Positions 1 to 30,000 of a DNA stretch of 60,000 nucleotides are shown piece by piece. Every line of letters starts with the position of its first letter. Position 1 is the stretch's first letter. The position numbers and the translations under genes were made by a program. Under the pieces are notes generated by a model. That model did not search any database. It was not told where the DNA came from and was given only the letters and a program-made list of their open reading frames with translations. This DNA comes from Chrysomallon squamiferum (lineage: Eukaryota > Mollusca > Gastropoda > Neomphalida > Peltospiridae): NCBI GenBank assembly GCA_012295275.1, contig CM022673.1, forward strand, positions 18,156,310 to 18,216,309. The letters are read 5' to 3'.

Positions 1-483
1 AATAATCGTTTAAACAAACTGAAAAGGTTTAAGATCAGTGATGAAGAAATCGATAATTCTTGTGTTAACGATAATGTATTAAACAAAGAGAAAACAAGTA
101 ACAAACAAACCAGAAACCATTTCACGTATGAAATTTTAGTGCGTGTATTCAGCGTTCAGTAAAATACATCTATAATGTATGACTGCAAATTGTCGCGGTA
201 CCGTCGTATTTGTCAAGCTTTAAGTAAACATCCCGCAATATTTTAAAATTAAATATCGTGTTTGAACTCAGTAAGCATATAGCAAAGGAATTTTGGATGG
301 CCCTTTCACAACAAACAAATTACATTTTTCAGTTAGTTTAAGGAGCACCCCCTAGAAACACCACCTCTAGATTTACTTTAAAATTCTGTGATCATCTGGT
401 TAATTTTTATATGCTAATTCAGACGTTTTGCCGCTCTCATATCAATTAAATCTCACTTAACTTTGTGTCCAATATTATTACAT

Positions 484-765
<282 letters not shown>

Positions 766-1879
766 TCACAATCTTAACAGAGGTGAGCACCTGCCCGGAA
801 AATTCAAATGTCTGGAAATCGCAAATGTATGTATAGGCATTAACTCTAACATTTACCGAAACATTTTATATATATATATATCTGTGTGTGTGTGTGTGGG
901 TGGGTGGGTGCATGTAAATACACATATATGGAGGTGGAAAGAAGATGTATAGACAGATACGGAGATAAATAGACACGTAGATAGCTGTATGGACAGACAG
1001 ACAGAAAAACAAATATAACGACTGATTTTGATTACCATTAGCTGCTCACCTCACATCATATCACGTGATGCCATAAAAAGTAAAACAAATACATGTTACC
1101 AATTTCATTTTATTTCCTGTTGCTCAAGTACAAAATTTACAACATAAACAATTGTGTATGGGGATCTCTACATTTCATTCAATAACAAAATCATACATAT
1201 AAAATAAGATTGTAAAAATGTATAAGTTAATGGCAGCAAATACATTGTTATATAGGTATGTGTGTGGTTAGGATGCGTGTATATTAACAACAATAACAAC
1301 TGCACGAAAGTAACTGATAAGAATTTAAATAGTAAAAGTGTCGTACCAGTCGACATGGAAAACATTTAACTGTATAAAAGGTAATGATGTGTATATTATA
1401 TAAATTTAAATGATGATGCCATTTAATAACATTCAGAATCTCTAGTTTGAGTTTTGCAGAAACTTTGCTACTGTTGTTGTTTAAATTTTTATAATAATTT
1501 TAGTACTGTTATTTGTTTCTTTTATAGTACTATTAATTAGATTTTTATATTAAATTTATTGCTTTTATTTAAATTTTGTAGGATCGTTAAATAACTCCTT
1601 TAGATTTCAACAGTATCTTTAGTACTATTAATCACCTTTCATAGTGCGTTTAGCATTATTATTTAGAAGTTAATATATATATTAAAAAAATAAAAAAATA
1701 AAAAAAAAAAAAAAAAATAAATAAAAACAATATTTATATTTTTGGACTTGAAATTAGATTTTAAAATAATTATTTGCAAATTTGATTCTCATAACAATTG
1801 TTTGTTTGTTTTTATATATATATGTATATACATACACTGTTTCAGTCGGTGACCTTCATTTGTCTGGAGTCTATAAAAG

Positions 1880-1885
1880 TTTAAT
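1880..1885 (-). terminator. Possible poly(A) signal (ATTAAA) of the aminopeptidase
   Basis: Minus-strand ATTAAA 33 nt after the stop codon. A canonical AATAAA occurs only further on (1569-1564). Low information content in AT-rich DNA. Confidence 0.3.
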
Positions 1886-1917
1886 GCCAGATGCTAGGTG
1901 ACAACAAGTAACACGTA

Positions 1918-18435
<16,518 letters not shown>

Positions 18436-18574
18436 GTTGCCAAACCAGTGAATGATATCGCCAAGAGCGAAGCAGTTAGCTCTACTTTCGACACGTGAAA
18501 ACTGTACGCCAATAAATTATGGAGTTTGGTTTCTCTCTCGTAGCTAGTAGAGCAGTGTATTCCACAATTTATCT

Positions 18575-18585
18575 CTATATATAAA
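18575..18585 (-). promoter_or_regulatory. TATA-like element upstream of the aminopeptidase
   Basis: The minus strand reads TTTATATATAG, about 140 bp before the start codon. A start site 25-30 bp downstream would give a 5' UTR of roughly 110-120 nt. In this AT-rich DNA the match could be chance. Confidence 0.4.
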
Positions 18586-18736
18586 CACGCCATCTCGTTT
18601 CAGTGTAACAGAGAGGTATGTATCTGTTAGTGCGTGTTTACTGAATATTTTGTTGTTCTAGCACTGGCTTTACATAATCATTTAAAACTCACTAATCTAA
18701 GACAAAATTAAAAATTAAAAAAGAACGATAGTTTAA

Positions 18737-18737
<1 letters not shown>

Positions 18738-18808
<71 letters not shown>

Positions 18809-18826
18809 TAACAACAACAACAACAC
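18738..18826. repeat. (AAT)n(AAC)n microsatellite
   Basis: About 22 AAT units and a short AAC run, upstream of the aminopeptidase start. Confidence 0.95.
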
Positions 18827-20299
18827 GAATAACAACAAAATAAATAAATAAATAAATTATTAAATACAATAAAATAAAAAATAATAATAATAAAAGAATT
18901 AAAAAATGAAATGTTAAATTATTAAATGCTATGGATCTGGTTACCTTCATACAAATGTTAAATTTATTCAGCTGTTTAAAATGAAAGTCAAAGATGTCGA
19001 CATCAAGTAAGTAATGATTAATAACACACGTTAAACAGAGTGTACCACTGTCAAACAAACAGACAAACAAATTAACTAATTATTTCAGTAAGGAAATAGT
19101 ACGCTTTTTTTTGGTCAATACTGATTTCATTAACAAGCAATTATTATTATTATTATTTATTTATTATTTTATTTATTTTCTTCTTTATTTCTGTCTTTTT
19201 GATAAATATTTACCAAGTATTGTATGTGTTCAGTAATGTCTCCAACATCCTTATTCTTTCTCACTATCTCCCTCTCTCTTTCTGACTCTCTCCCTCTCTG
19301 TCTCTCTGTATCTCTCTCTGTGTGTCTGTCTCTCTGTGTCTGTCTTTGTTTTTCTATGTCTCCTGACTCTTTCTTTATTTCTCTCTCCTTCTCTTTCAAT
19401 TTTTTTTTTGTATTTTCGTTTTCTGTCAGTCTGTTTCTAATGAATAGTTACGGTGTCTGTGCGTGTCTTAATCATTTATTTGTTTATTTTGTAATGACAT
19501 AATGTATTCAAGCTCTGGTTAAGAGTCTCACAACCATATAAAGATGTATTATCTTTGTTATTGCAGTTTTATGTTCTGTTTTAATTCGTGTCAAATTGTT
19601 TTGTGTCTCACAGAGCGACAGTCTTATCAATCAGTTACACAGTCATATTCTCTATCAACTCTTTTTACTTACAGTTTCTACAACTTAACATATTTCAGAT
19701 ACCATTTTTCTTATCTGGATTTTTAAATTAATTATTTTCAACCAACGACGAACAGAAGAAAGACTTTTACATGCAGTCGACTGAAACGATAGACAGAACT
19801 CTTCTCCACGTATACTTGCATTTCTTCCGACGCATTCTGAAAATAAACATAATCAACTATGTGAACCCGAACTCGTACAGATAAAAAACAAAAAAATCTT
19901 GTTTATTAATCTAATGCGTCACTTTCTCTAGTTTAATACAGATTGAAGAACACAAAAATGATGTGCAGGAAGAAGATAAGTCTGGACGGAGAAGGCTAAG
20001 ATTTCCTTTTTGAGGTAACCTTTCTGCTGATAAAAACAAATTGCTGTTTTCTACGATAAATTCTACTGCTCTGTTTTCTGCGATTACAAAATGGTTTATC
20101 CCAGATTTCCACCAACGTGGTTGAGTTTCCTTTCTTTCTACAAACAGAAAATGATGCAATAAGGAAGTGAATTAATATTAATTTAATGTCAGTTCAGTTA
20201 ACATGCCGAATCAGCATAAAAAACTTTTATTTCCACTATCAAAGAAGTATTATTATTTTTCTATTGTAGCTCTTTACTATTATTTTAACATAATCAAAA

Positions 20300-20302
<3 letters not shown>

Positions 20303-20340
<38 letters not shown>

Positions 20341-20389
20341 ATAATAATAATAATAAAGGAAATAGAAATAAAGTCGAATAATACCAGAA

Positions 20390-20423
<34 letters not shown>

Positions 20424-20455
20424 TCTCTCTCTCTCCATTGTTCTGCTTCTCCCAG

Positions 20456-20508
<53 letters not shown>
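20303..20508. repeat. (CTA)n(AAT)n, (ATC)n and (CT)n microsatellites
   Basis: CTA run 20301-20340, AAT to 20356, ATC run 20391-20421, CT run 20461-20507. Confidence 0.95.
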
Positions 20509-20511
<3 letters not shown>

Positions 20512-20569
20512 TATCTATAAGCCTCTTGTCTGAAGACCTGTCTGTCGATCTATCAGTGTGTCTGTCTTT

Positions 20570-20626
20570 CTATCTGTCTATATCTCTATCTATCTATCTA
20601 ATCTAATCTATCTATATATCTGTCTG

Positions 20627-20661
<35 letters not shown>

Positions 20662-20765
20662 GTCTGTCTGTCTGTCTGTCTGTCTAATCTAATCTATCTA
20701 TCTATCTGTCTATCTAATCTAATCTAATCTAATCTAATCTATCTATCTATCTATCTATCTATCTA

Positions 20766-20802
<37 letters not shown>

Positions 20803-20810
20803 GATATCTA
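20570..20810. repeat. (CTAT)n/(CTGT)n tetranucleotide array
   Basis: About 240 bp of CTAT units with CTGT and CTAATCTA variants. Confidence 0.95.
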
Positions 20811-21126
20811 ACTATGCACGCCTGTGTATGCTTTATTTAGTTTTCTGTTTATTTACAATGATTCCTGTAAAAACACTTTAATTTTTCATGAACACAGTAA
20901 CCTTCTAGTTGTTTACAGTCTAGTTTTTGTTCTCTCACTGGCTCCATTTCCAATTAATCGTTGCAGATTACAGAGAGGTGTCTTTGTTTACCAAACTCTC
21001 ACGTTCTGTCTGCGACCACACTGCAAGTTCAGCCGCGGTTTGGAGCCCTCCTCGGGGTTCATCAGAACACTGAGTGTTTACTGAGTGTTTACTGAGTGGC
21101 CACGACAGATCAGTTTCAGCGCCCAG

Positions 21127-21276
21127 ATGTCTCCTGCCAGAAAGAGGAAGAAGTCACCTGATAAAACAAATGTTTTGAAAAATCACGCTGCATCCGATGG
21201 AAAAGAAATGGAATTTGAATCGTTGAAAATAAACAGCGGATTAAACAGTTCAAGTGGAGGTGTAAACTCATTTTAA
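21127..21276 (+). CDS. Possible first exon or small ORF, unknown product
   Basis: ATG at 21127 opens a 49-codon frame beginning MSPARKRKKSPDK and rich in Lys/Ser (a basic, nuclear-signal-like start). It lies just downstream of a CpG-richer stretch (20950-21125). A possible donor GGAG|GTGTAA lies near the end. No acceptor in the following sequence gives a clear continuation, and no family is recognised. It may be noncoding. Confidence 0.25.
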   Translation: MSPARKRKKSPDKTNVLKNHAASDGKEMEFESLKINSGLNSSSGGVNSF

Positions 21277-21689
21277 AACGTGTGAACATCGTGTCGTGCC
21301 TTTTTCGTGTCAGATGCTAAATTTAAGTAAAAACAATAAACAGTGAAAACATGGATTTTTTAAAATTACATTTATCATTTACTACTGATTATTATTATTA
21401 TTTTATATATATATATATATATATATATGTCGTAAAGAATTATGTAGAAAAAACAATAACGCAAATATTCGCCATTCTTAACAAATATTCGGAATTCTGT
21501 TTAAAGTCTCTTCTGTTTAATGCAAAAAGAGCTAAGTTGAATGTTGAAGACTGTCAGAAAAATATGACCTAATTAACTGTGTATTATACGTTATATCGGA
21601 CTTTAATCTTGTCTTTAATTTCATATCTTCTCTTGCGATAAATGACTACAAAATATAAAGTGTCTCTAATTTGACCTGGTTTTATTACC

Positions 21690-21691
21690 AT

Positions 21692-21756
<65 letters not shown>

Positions 21757-21758
21757 AC

Positions 21759-21807
<49 letters not shown>

Positions 21808-21810
21808 GTA
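21690..21810. repeat. (TAC)n(AAT)n microsatellite
   Basis: TAC run of about 22 units followed by AAT run of about 17 units. Confidence 0.95.
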
Positions 21811-22331
21811 ATAAATTTACGTTTTAACAAAGTTTTTAATTATAACCATTAAAGTTTATTGTGAAACAGTTAAACACCACATCTACTACAACTATTTCAC
21901 TATTTGTTTTTTTTTTTTTTTTTTTTTTTTCTGTTCATCGTTCTTCTGCCAGCTGGCCCTAAGTTCTGAATTAATTCCCCCCTCCCTTCCATTCCCTCCT
22001 CACACTGTTCTCGCGCTATCTGAACGTGTAAACAATTTAAGTTTCACAACAGAAAAACGAGAGAATAAAAAAGTTTACAGCTGAGAACGTCTGGTGGAGT
22101 CTCGACGTGTGTCTGTTGTCGACTTTGATGTCGACCCTGTTTTGTCTTTGAACACACGCGCCTGTGGTGCCAGCCTCGAGAGGGAGGTGGCTGTTCACGG
22201 AAGGCGTTGCCAGGTGTGTGTTTCTGATAATCTTAGGCCACGAGAATACAAATGCGTTTTACGTGCTCAGACCGCATCCAATCCCAGTCGTCGTTTTCCG
22301 CAATGTTTTCTTTGCCAGCGATTTCATGTCA

Positions 22332-22400
22332 AAAAATCATAAAACGCATGGTAAAACGCATGTTAAAACGCATGGTAAAACGCATGGTAAAACGCATGGC
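22332..22400. repeat. 12-bp tandem repeat (aaaacgcatggt)
   Basis: Five to six head-to-tail copies with few changes, at the end of a CpG-richer island. Confidence 0.85.
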
Positions 22401-22745
22401 AGCAGGTCAAAAAGTCAACAAAAAATATGCCAGTGGGCAAAATTTTAAGAGTAAAAATGTTATATTTTGAAGTGATATTGAAGTGAAAATGTCTGTTTCT
22501 AAAAATAATTTACAATAGCATATTATATGGAGTTTTCCATCACCACATACACACGTACCCTTCAAACACACACATGCACGCACATACACATACAAACAAG
22601 TTACAGAATATAATTTCTCTTATTAAAGAACTAATAAATAAAATCGGACGATAAACTTTTAATTCAGTTCACATGGCCTGACTGTTCAGGATTTTATTTC
22701 TTTGTTTTTGTTTGGTATAAAAAGGTGATACCAGAAATACAATAT

Positions 22746-22777
<32 letters not shown>

Positions 22778-23159
22778 GTGATTATCAATTATTAAACGTA
22801 GTGTTGAATCTCCAGATAAGAAGTCACGATAGTGAAATAGAAAAATATTAATTTAGTTTTGTAAACACTGGGGGGAAGGGGGGAATAAAAAATAAGAAAT
22901 ATAAAATTAAAAATTGAAATTAATATTCTTTAGAACGTTCATCCGAAATTCACTCTGTATTACTTTTATTTATTTTATTTTTAATTTTTTTTTCACTGAT
23001 GAATGAATAACTTTCTGATGTGAAACCATTTGAAGATAACTGTCAATAGAATGTCCACTAGTCTGATATGATCAATTGAGTAAAACTACGGTTTACCATT
23101 TCTGTCATAATTTAGAATACAGATCAACTTACTTCCATTAACTAAAACCGTTTATGTAC

Positions 23160-23285
23160 AAAAACATACATATATATACACAAGCACATACACCCACATA
23201 CATACATACATACATGCATACATGCATATATATATATATATATATATACACATGCACAAAAAAATACATATTCGTACGTGCTAAT

Positions 23286-23322
<37 letters not shown>
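23160..23322. repeat. (CATA)n, (TA)n and (TG)n microsatellites
   Basis: CATA units 23165-23225, TA run 23227-23248, TG run 23290-23322. Confidence 0.9.
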
Positions 23323-23323
<1 letters not shown>

Positions 23324-26156
23324 TGATAATATCTATCTATGCACGCTTGAATATGCTTTATTTAGTTTTCTGTTAGCAACAATGGCATTTTCTTTCTTTC
23401 CCCCCCCCCCACTGACTTTGCTATAGACAGGAATACATGCATTGTGTGACTATTTCGTGGAAAAGGGAAATGAACCAATAGGAAATTTATTTGCGATCTG
23501 TCACGACTCTAACAATCTAATCACTGGGTTAGAGCCCTGTCGTACGCAGTTACGTGTATGATCAGTACATTCCTGTGTTTTTTTTTACTAACACTGACTC
23601 TGTGATAAACAGAATTCCAGTCAGTACGTTATTATACATTCTTCGACCATCACGTGATGGTTGTATTATTCAGTCATATGTTGTATTGGGGTGGTGAAAC
23701 TAAAACGTTTGTGAACAAACGCCTGAATTATGAGACAAATGGCCAACCATAACAGAAATGAGATGAGTTTCCCCTTTGAGATGTGTCTGTGATGAAAATT
23801 ATAAATTATTAATGAAGTACATGTATCTGTAGTGTGGCTAGGTCTGTACGTTACATTGCAGGGAATACTCAGTGGGACAATGAAAACATTTAGAAAAATA
23901 ACACGTGAATTACTCTACTATATTACAACATTTACCAAGTAATCATTTCCTATTATATATATTTTATATGTATCTTTGTATGTGTGTATGTATGTGTCTG
24001 TGTGTGTGTGTGTATATAAGTGCATGTGTTTGCATTATAAATATTATTTCTGGTAACCATTGTTAAATGTTATTAGTCTCTTCATAATTATTAAAGTTAA
24101 ATATGAAAATAGAAGCCTTTTGTTGCATTTCAAATTGTTCTTCTTCATGTGTAGCAGAGTGGATTATTTTCTAATTTACACTTCTAACAGATTAAAAAAA
24201 CACAGCATAGCTAGTCTTTGTTCATTATATTTGAAAGAATCTCTGATTAATTTAACAACAGCAATATAATAATAGAAATGAAAACAATACGAGTATTTAG
24301 ATTTATTTCATTCTTACAATAAAAATAAATTAAAGCAAGATCTAAAACGAGGCCCATGAAACAAGACAAGCTGTTTTCTTCAAGTATGTGAGAAAAATAA
24401 ATACATGATGACGTTGTTAATCATCTAACATTAGTACGACATAAAGGTGCAATGAACTGAATGGTTACTTTTATCGAGAGATTAAACAGGAGCCAGTCCA
24501 ACAAAATATCAATTTAATAATTTGATTAATCACTTCAGAATTTCAACAGAAAACTGTTTAACAAATATGTCAGCAGTTCTGTAAACAAACGCTTTTGGCC
24601 TGTGACCTTTGGAACATGGACATTTCAGATTAGGACATTTTGACCAGTCCTTTAACCCAGGGAGGTCACGGGGCCTGCATTTATTGTATTTGTGTAACAT
24701 ACATGTTCATTATTAGACATTACAGAGGTGGTTGACCTAACCTTTTTCAAACTGTACATGGGCTTCTCAAAGTTATGTTCATCACGAGCACTTTTGTTTT
24801 ACTCAAGAAAAATAAATGTGTGTATGTATATGTTAATAACTAATAATAATAATAATTTAGTGTCACAATTTACATTATTATTACTATTATTGTTAATATT
24901 TATGATCATTGTTGGTATTATTATTATTATTATTATTGGTATACATATTGTTGTTGCTGCTGTCATTTATAAATATTAAGTAAGTTTGTTTTTCAGCAAG
25001 GTAAAAATGTGAAATTAGTAACGTTATTAAAACATCTGTTCTCTTTCAACAACACAGAATTTGAAAGCCAGTGGAAAAAAAAAAGAGAGAAAAAAGAGAA
25101 AATTCTAAATTCTGTATCTGGAAAACATTTATTATTTTTAAACAAACAAATAACAACAACAAAAATAAGTGAATACAAAAAAGAAAAACAGAAAAGAAAA
25201 GAAAGGAAAAGCAAAAACTAAAATAAAAAAATAAAAAAATAAGAAGCAAGTGAAATGACACAAACAAAATTTTAATGTTCATTATAAAAACTGTTTTTAA
25301 ACAGTTTAATACACAAAGTATTAAATACATTACAGATAAAATGAAATAGTTATTTTAATTCTAACTTCTCTTGACATAATTATTATTTCATACAAATATC
25401 ATTTCTAAATCATTTCTGCAGCTTCAGTGAAATCAACTAGTTTTAAAATAATTTGCAATAATGCCCATCAAAAACACTATTACTGTTAGAAATATAAAAC
25501 AGAAAGTCACACATAATTATAGCAAATAATACCATTTATTAACTAACAGCAGTTTAAGTAACAATTTTTTTTTTTTTAAATAATCAAACAATTACTATCA
25601 TGATTATTTTGTTTTTCAGTAAACAGCAACAAATACATATTTTGTATGAATTGTAAAGATTATTCATGTTTTTAACAGTTTTGATAGGTTTTAAATCAAA
25701 CAGCTGAGAAAGGCATTACAGCTAAAACAGAAGAAATTAATAACATAAACGTTATTATGAATTTGGTAATATTAAACACATCCTTAGAAGAAGCTTATTA
25801 GAATGGTTCATTCTCTTGAGGTGTCTGAACTTGTCACTATAGTGACTACAGTTAGTTTTTTGACTACAGTGACTACAATTTGTCTTGTGGCTGTATTATT
25901 AGTTCAGCACCATCAGTATAGCTTGATGTAAATTAGAAAAGATATTAAAAGTAAACAAAGATATTGGAATAGAAACATGAAGTAATTATTATTATGTATT
26001 TATCGCCAGTTCAAACAGCAATGTAGCTGTTTACTTGGAATGAAGCAAGGCTTGGATCCATCATCAGAGTAAAGGGAGAAAACCAAGTTATGATTTTATT
26101 ACTGATCAAATCATTATGCCATTTTCACAAACAAAATCTCAGATAACATTAAATAC

Positions 26157-26164
<8 letters not shown>

Positions 26165-26191
<27 letters not shown>

Positions 26192-26192
26192 C
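26165..26192. repeat. (TA)n microsatellite
   Basis: About fourteen TA units in AT-rich DNA beyond the 3' end of gene B. Confidence 0.9.
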
Positions 26193-26714
26193 AAGTTAAG
26201 AGATGGAATAAAAGTGACTCAAACAAGGTGTGTTAATTAAACTCTAAAAGCAAATGCACAAAAATCAAAACTGATCTGGTAAGTTCTTTCAACATTAAAC
26301 TTATTGTACACTTCATCTGTTGAAAAGACTGTTGTTATCATAACCTTGAAACAAATTCAGTTACTTTCTTTTCTTCTTTTTTCTTTTTTTCAGCCATACA
26401 GTGCTTCAGAATTAAATAGAAATTATAAACTACAAAATATTTCTGGCAACAAAAACAAATACTGAAACTTAATAAGAAATGGAAGCTAATATCACATAAT
26501 TTATAATAAACAGAAATAAAATCTTTGTTAAATATACTTAGAGGTTGTCAGATAAATGTGCTAAACTACAAATATTTACACATATTTTACATGTTTGAAA
26601 TATCACTCAATTATAGTCTTCTTTTTTATTTTATTTTTTATTTATATTTAATTTTGGAATGCAAAATCTTGTGAATTAAAATATTCAAATGTAAGCAATC
26701 TAAATATTTTAAAT

Positions 26715-26720
26715 TTTATT
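26715..26720 (-). terminator. Possible poly(A) signal (AATAAA) of gene B
   Basis: Minus-strand AATAAA about 167 nt after the stop. More copies lie at 26625-26642. A chance match is possible in AT-rich DNA. Confidence 0.35.
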
Positions 26721-26886
26721 CTCTAAATTTGGCAAAAAAAATAAATAGAAAGTTAAACTATAAAAAATAAAGAGGAACTGTTCTCTGTCTGTCTCTGTGC
26801 ATTAAATGATGAAAACAGGTGTGAACTAAATTATTGCAAAAAGGAGTGATATCAAAATTTTGGAAATTCTGTACAGACTGAATCTT

Positions 26887-27044
26887 CTAGTCTTCATCCT
26901 CTTCTGTGAGTGGGGCCAGTTTTGCATAGGTCACAGTCCGAATCATTGGACACTGGTCATTCAGATTCTGGATCATATGAGGATGGACTCGAGTGTAGTC
27001 AAGATTAAGAAGTGTAAGATTTTTGAGTCGTAGACTTGCAATAC
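26887..27044 (-). CDS. Gene B exon 23: last LRR, acidic tail, stop
   Basis: IASLRLKNLTLLNLDYTRVH... then a capping segment CPMIRTVTYAKLAPLTEEDE-D and stop TAG at 26889-26887. Acceptor TTGTCAG|GTATTG. Confidence 0.93.
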
Positions 27045-30000
27045 CTGACAAATTACAAAAATATCTTCATAACTGAGATCTGTCTTCTTTAGGAAAAAAC
27101 GTATCATTAAAGAATTGCAATTTAAAAAAAAAGAAAGGCAGTTAATACTGATATTAAATTAATACTGATTCATCATCAAAAAGAGAAATTTGGGTCAAAA
27201 TATACTTCTGAAACCATCACATTTTATCAGTTTTATATTATATATAATATTAACTAAATACTGTTTTATCATTGTAAATAATGCATTAAATAAAACAGAA
27301 ATATAATAAGAGACAAAAAGATTCATTTTAAATCAATTTTTTTAATTATGTTATTTCAAAACATTCTGCTTATGTTTACTGTTTTGAATCAGCAATGATT
27401 ATCCCCCAGTCTCTAAACATCAGATTTAACAACCATCACAACAATACTGTGAAACACAAACTAAATTATCACAGACCTGTTAAGTAAAATTTTAAACACA
27501 CCTTTGTCTGAGATGTTTGTTCTGCTGAGGTTTAACTTAGACAACATCTGACATTCACTGAGGACACCAGACACGAGAAAGTGACTTGTTACACTGAAAA
27601 TATCAACAACAAACAGTTGCAGTTAGTTTAATAACACCAGTTAAACAAATCAGTCTTCTATAATCAGCTACACAAACATTTGTTAACTGCTATACACCAA
27701 GGTCTGTTTTGTTCACTGACATCATTTATTTTTATTATCAATATTATATATGTAAGTTATAACAGTAACTAATGCTGAAACGGAGTAACATAAATTAGTT
27801 TTTAGCAAGTGTTTTGTTTAATGATGTCATTTGTTTTTCTAACAATAATGAATAAACAAATCAATGGATCCTAACTAATCCTGAAATTTAGGGTTATTTG
27901 TTTTTCATTTTAAGTATTTCATGATATACAAATGTCTGTGTAATAAAAGAAATCAAATATTATGTTACTGATAAAAATCAGTAAGTTGTACATGTATTTA
28001 TTTTTAATGGTTGTAAGATATAACAAATATTTACCTTGTTGAAGCCAAACTCAGTTCTTCAAGTTTTGTAAAATCTACAAAGTAAAGTTTTACTGTTTAA
28101 TCTTTTTTATTAAAACAATGGTCATACTGATTATTTCACTATTTAGTTCTAGAAAAGATTTTAAATGAAGATCAATTTGTTGATGAACTATAAAAGAAGA
28201 AAAATAAGTAATAAAATAAAAAAAAATAACAAATAAAAATTTAAAAACAAAACATGAATATAAAATATAGATATAATAATAATAATAACAGTAATAACAG
28301 TAATAACAATAACAACAAAACTGAAATAATAAGTTTAAAACAACAGTACTAATAATACAGCAGCAGCAACAGTAATAAGAATAAAGTAAAACAAAGAAAG
28401 TGTGTAAAAAAAAAGAGACTTACGTTTTAGAACTCTGACTCCCACATCAGACACCATTGTCCTGTCCAGGTACAGAACCTGCAGGTTAATCAAACCTGAA
28501 ATCAACAATAACATCTATTTATATAACATGTGGTCCAGAAATTAAAAACATATTAAATATTCAAAATATCACAGACTGGTCTCTAACAAAAAATAAAATA
28601 AATAAAATAAAATAAAATAAAATAAAATAAATAAAATATTAATAATAAGAGATAATATTAATAAAACAAATATTTGAAAAAAAGAAAACATCATAATAAA
28701 ACATCCAATGAGTTATAATTTTGATTTAACATAAGAACAAAAACAATACCTTCTAAATAAAACATTCCTTCATCTGTTAACTTTGTGTTACTCAGAAGTA
28801 GAGTTGTTAGGCTGGAAATAATAATAAAAACATCTGTCAAACCATAATTAATTTAACAACATACTGTAATTTAAGGAAACATATTCTAAATAAGTCACAT
28901 GGGGAGTTGTAGGATCAATCCTCCCTACTGACTAGTGTATCACATACTAAAACAAGTTTTACTGGCTATAATGATAATAATAATATACATCTATCTATCA
29001 AGCATCATTTCTTTCTAATTACTCAGTAATTGAGCCAGTAATTTACTGGCTCAATTTTTCTATCAGATACATTATTATTACTATACATATAAGCATTTAA
29101 TAAAGATATTCTATGTAAAGTTATTGATGATTTTTAAAAATAAAAAGCAGAAAATGAGGTAAACATCTCACCTGGTTATTTTTCCAACATGGACCAAACC
29201 CTCATCTCCAATGTGTATGAAGTTAGTGAGGTCGAGAGCTGTGAGGTTCATGTTGACAAGGTGACTCAGACCCTCGTTTGTTGTTGTGTGTCTGCTTGGC
29301 ATGTACAGTGTGTGCAGCTTTAAACCTAGAATTAGGGAGATCACTTGAAAATCATATCATATCATTTGAAACAGGCCCTCAAAAGAAACAATTAGCATTT
29401 TGAATTTTGTAATTTGGATAAGTAGTTTGTAAACAACATCAAATCAAAGATGTTACAATGCCCGATTTTTGAGAAACAGTGAGCCAGCAATTACATTACA
29501 TCTTAAAACAAAGATGGCACCAGAAACACCACATTTCTTCTGTTCTTGTGCATGTATGTTTCTATTTTCAACAATTTTTATCCAACTGTTGTAAAATTTT
29601 GTATACTGTTAAAAAAGAGACTATGAAAGTTAACTATCAACATTTTATTATTTTCCATAATTTGCTTATATTTTCATACAGCGAAAAACAAATAAATCAT
29701 TTTAATGTTAACAAACTATTTAGTTACTAGTTATGAAAAATAATTAGATATCTCTTTCAATCATAGACAGGTTGTTTATTTGTTAAATTTTTACTTTTAA
29801 CAACAATACAATGTACGATGCAATATAAACTAGTAACAGGATAGTTACAATATGTAATGATACATAATATATATACACTCAGTCACATTATGCCATCATC
29901 AGCACATCTTGAATTCCAGTAAAATTTTCATCCATGTACTATGTTCTAACAAGTTACAAGGAATGACACAGATAATAGTTATAAATATAATTAAATGTCT

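Larger units (their letters stand above)
18600..26700. other. Intergenic region between the two genes
   Basis: About 8 kb that is mostly AT-rich, with microsatellites near 18740, 20300-20810, 21690-21810, 22750, 23290 and 26165. A CpG-richer part lies at about 20950-22350, with a short plus-strand ORF. I see no supported gene in 23400-26700. Confidence 0.6.

Noticed and set aside
19760-19850. Short minus-strand stretch after a good acceptor (NASEEMQVYVEKSSVYRFSR...)
   Set aside because: Possible exon, but no neighbouring exon in phase was found and the product is not recognised.
19911-20159. 82-codon minus-strand frame (MHHFLFVERKETQPRWWKSG...)
   Set aside because: Not low complexity, but no family, no convincing splice partners and no link to either gene; kept out of the annotation.
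22094-22342. 82-codon plus-strand frame with several Cys
   Set aside because: No ATG start, an in-frame stop just upstream, and no zinc-finger spacing that fits a known family.
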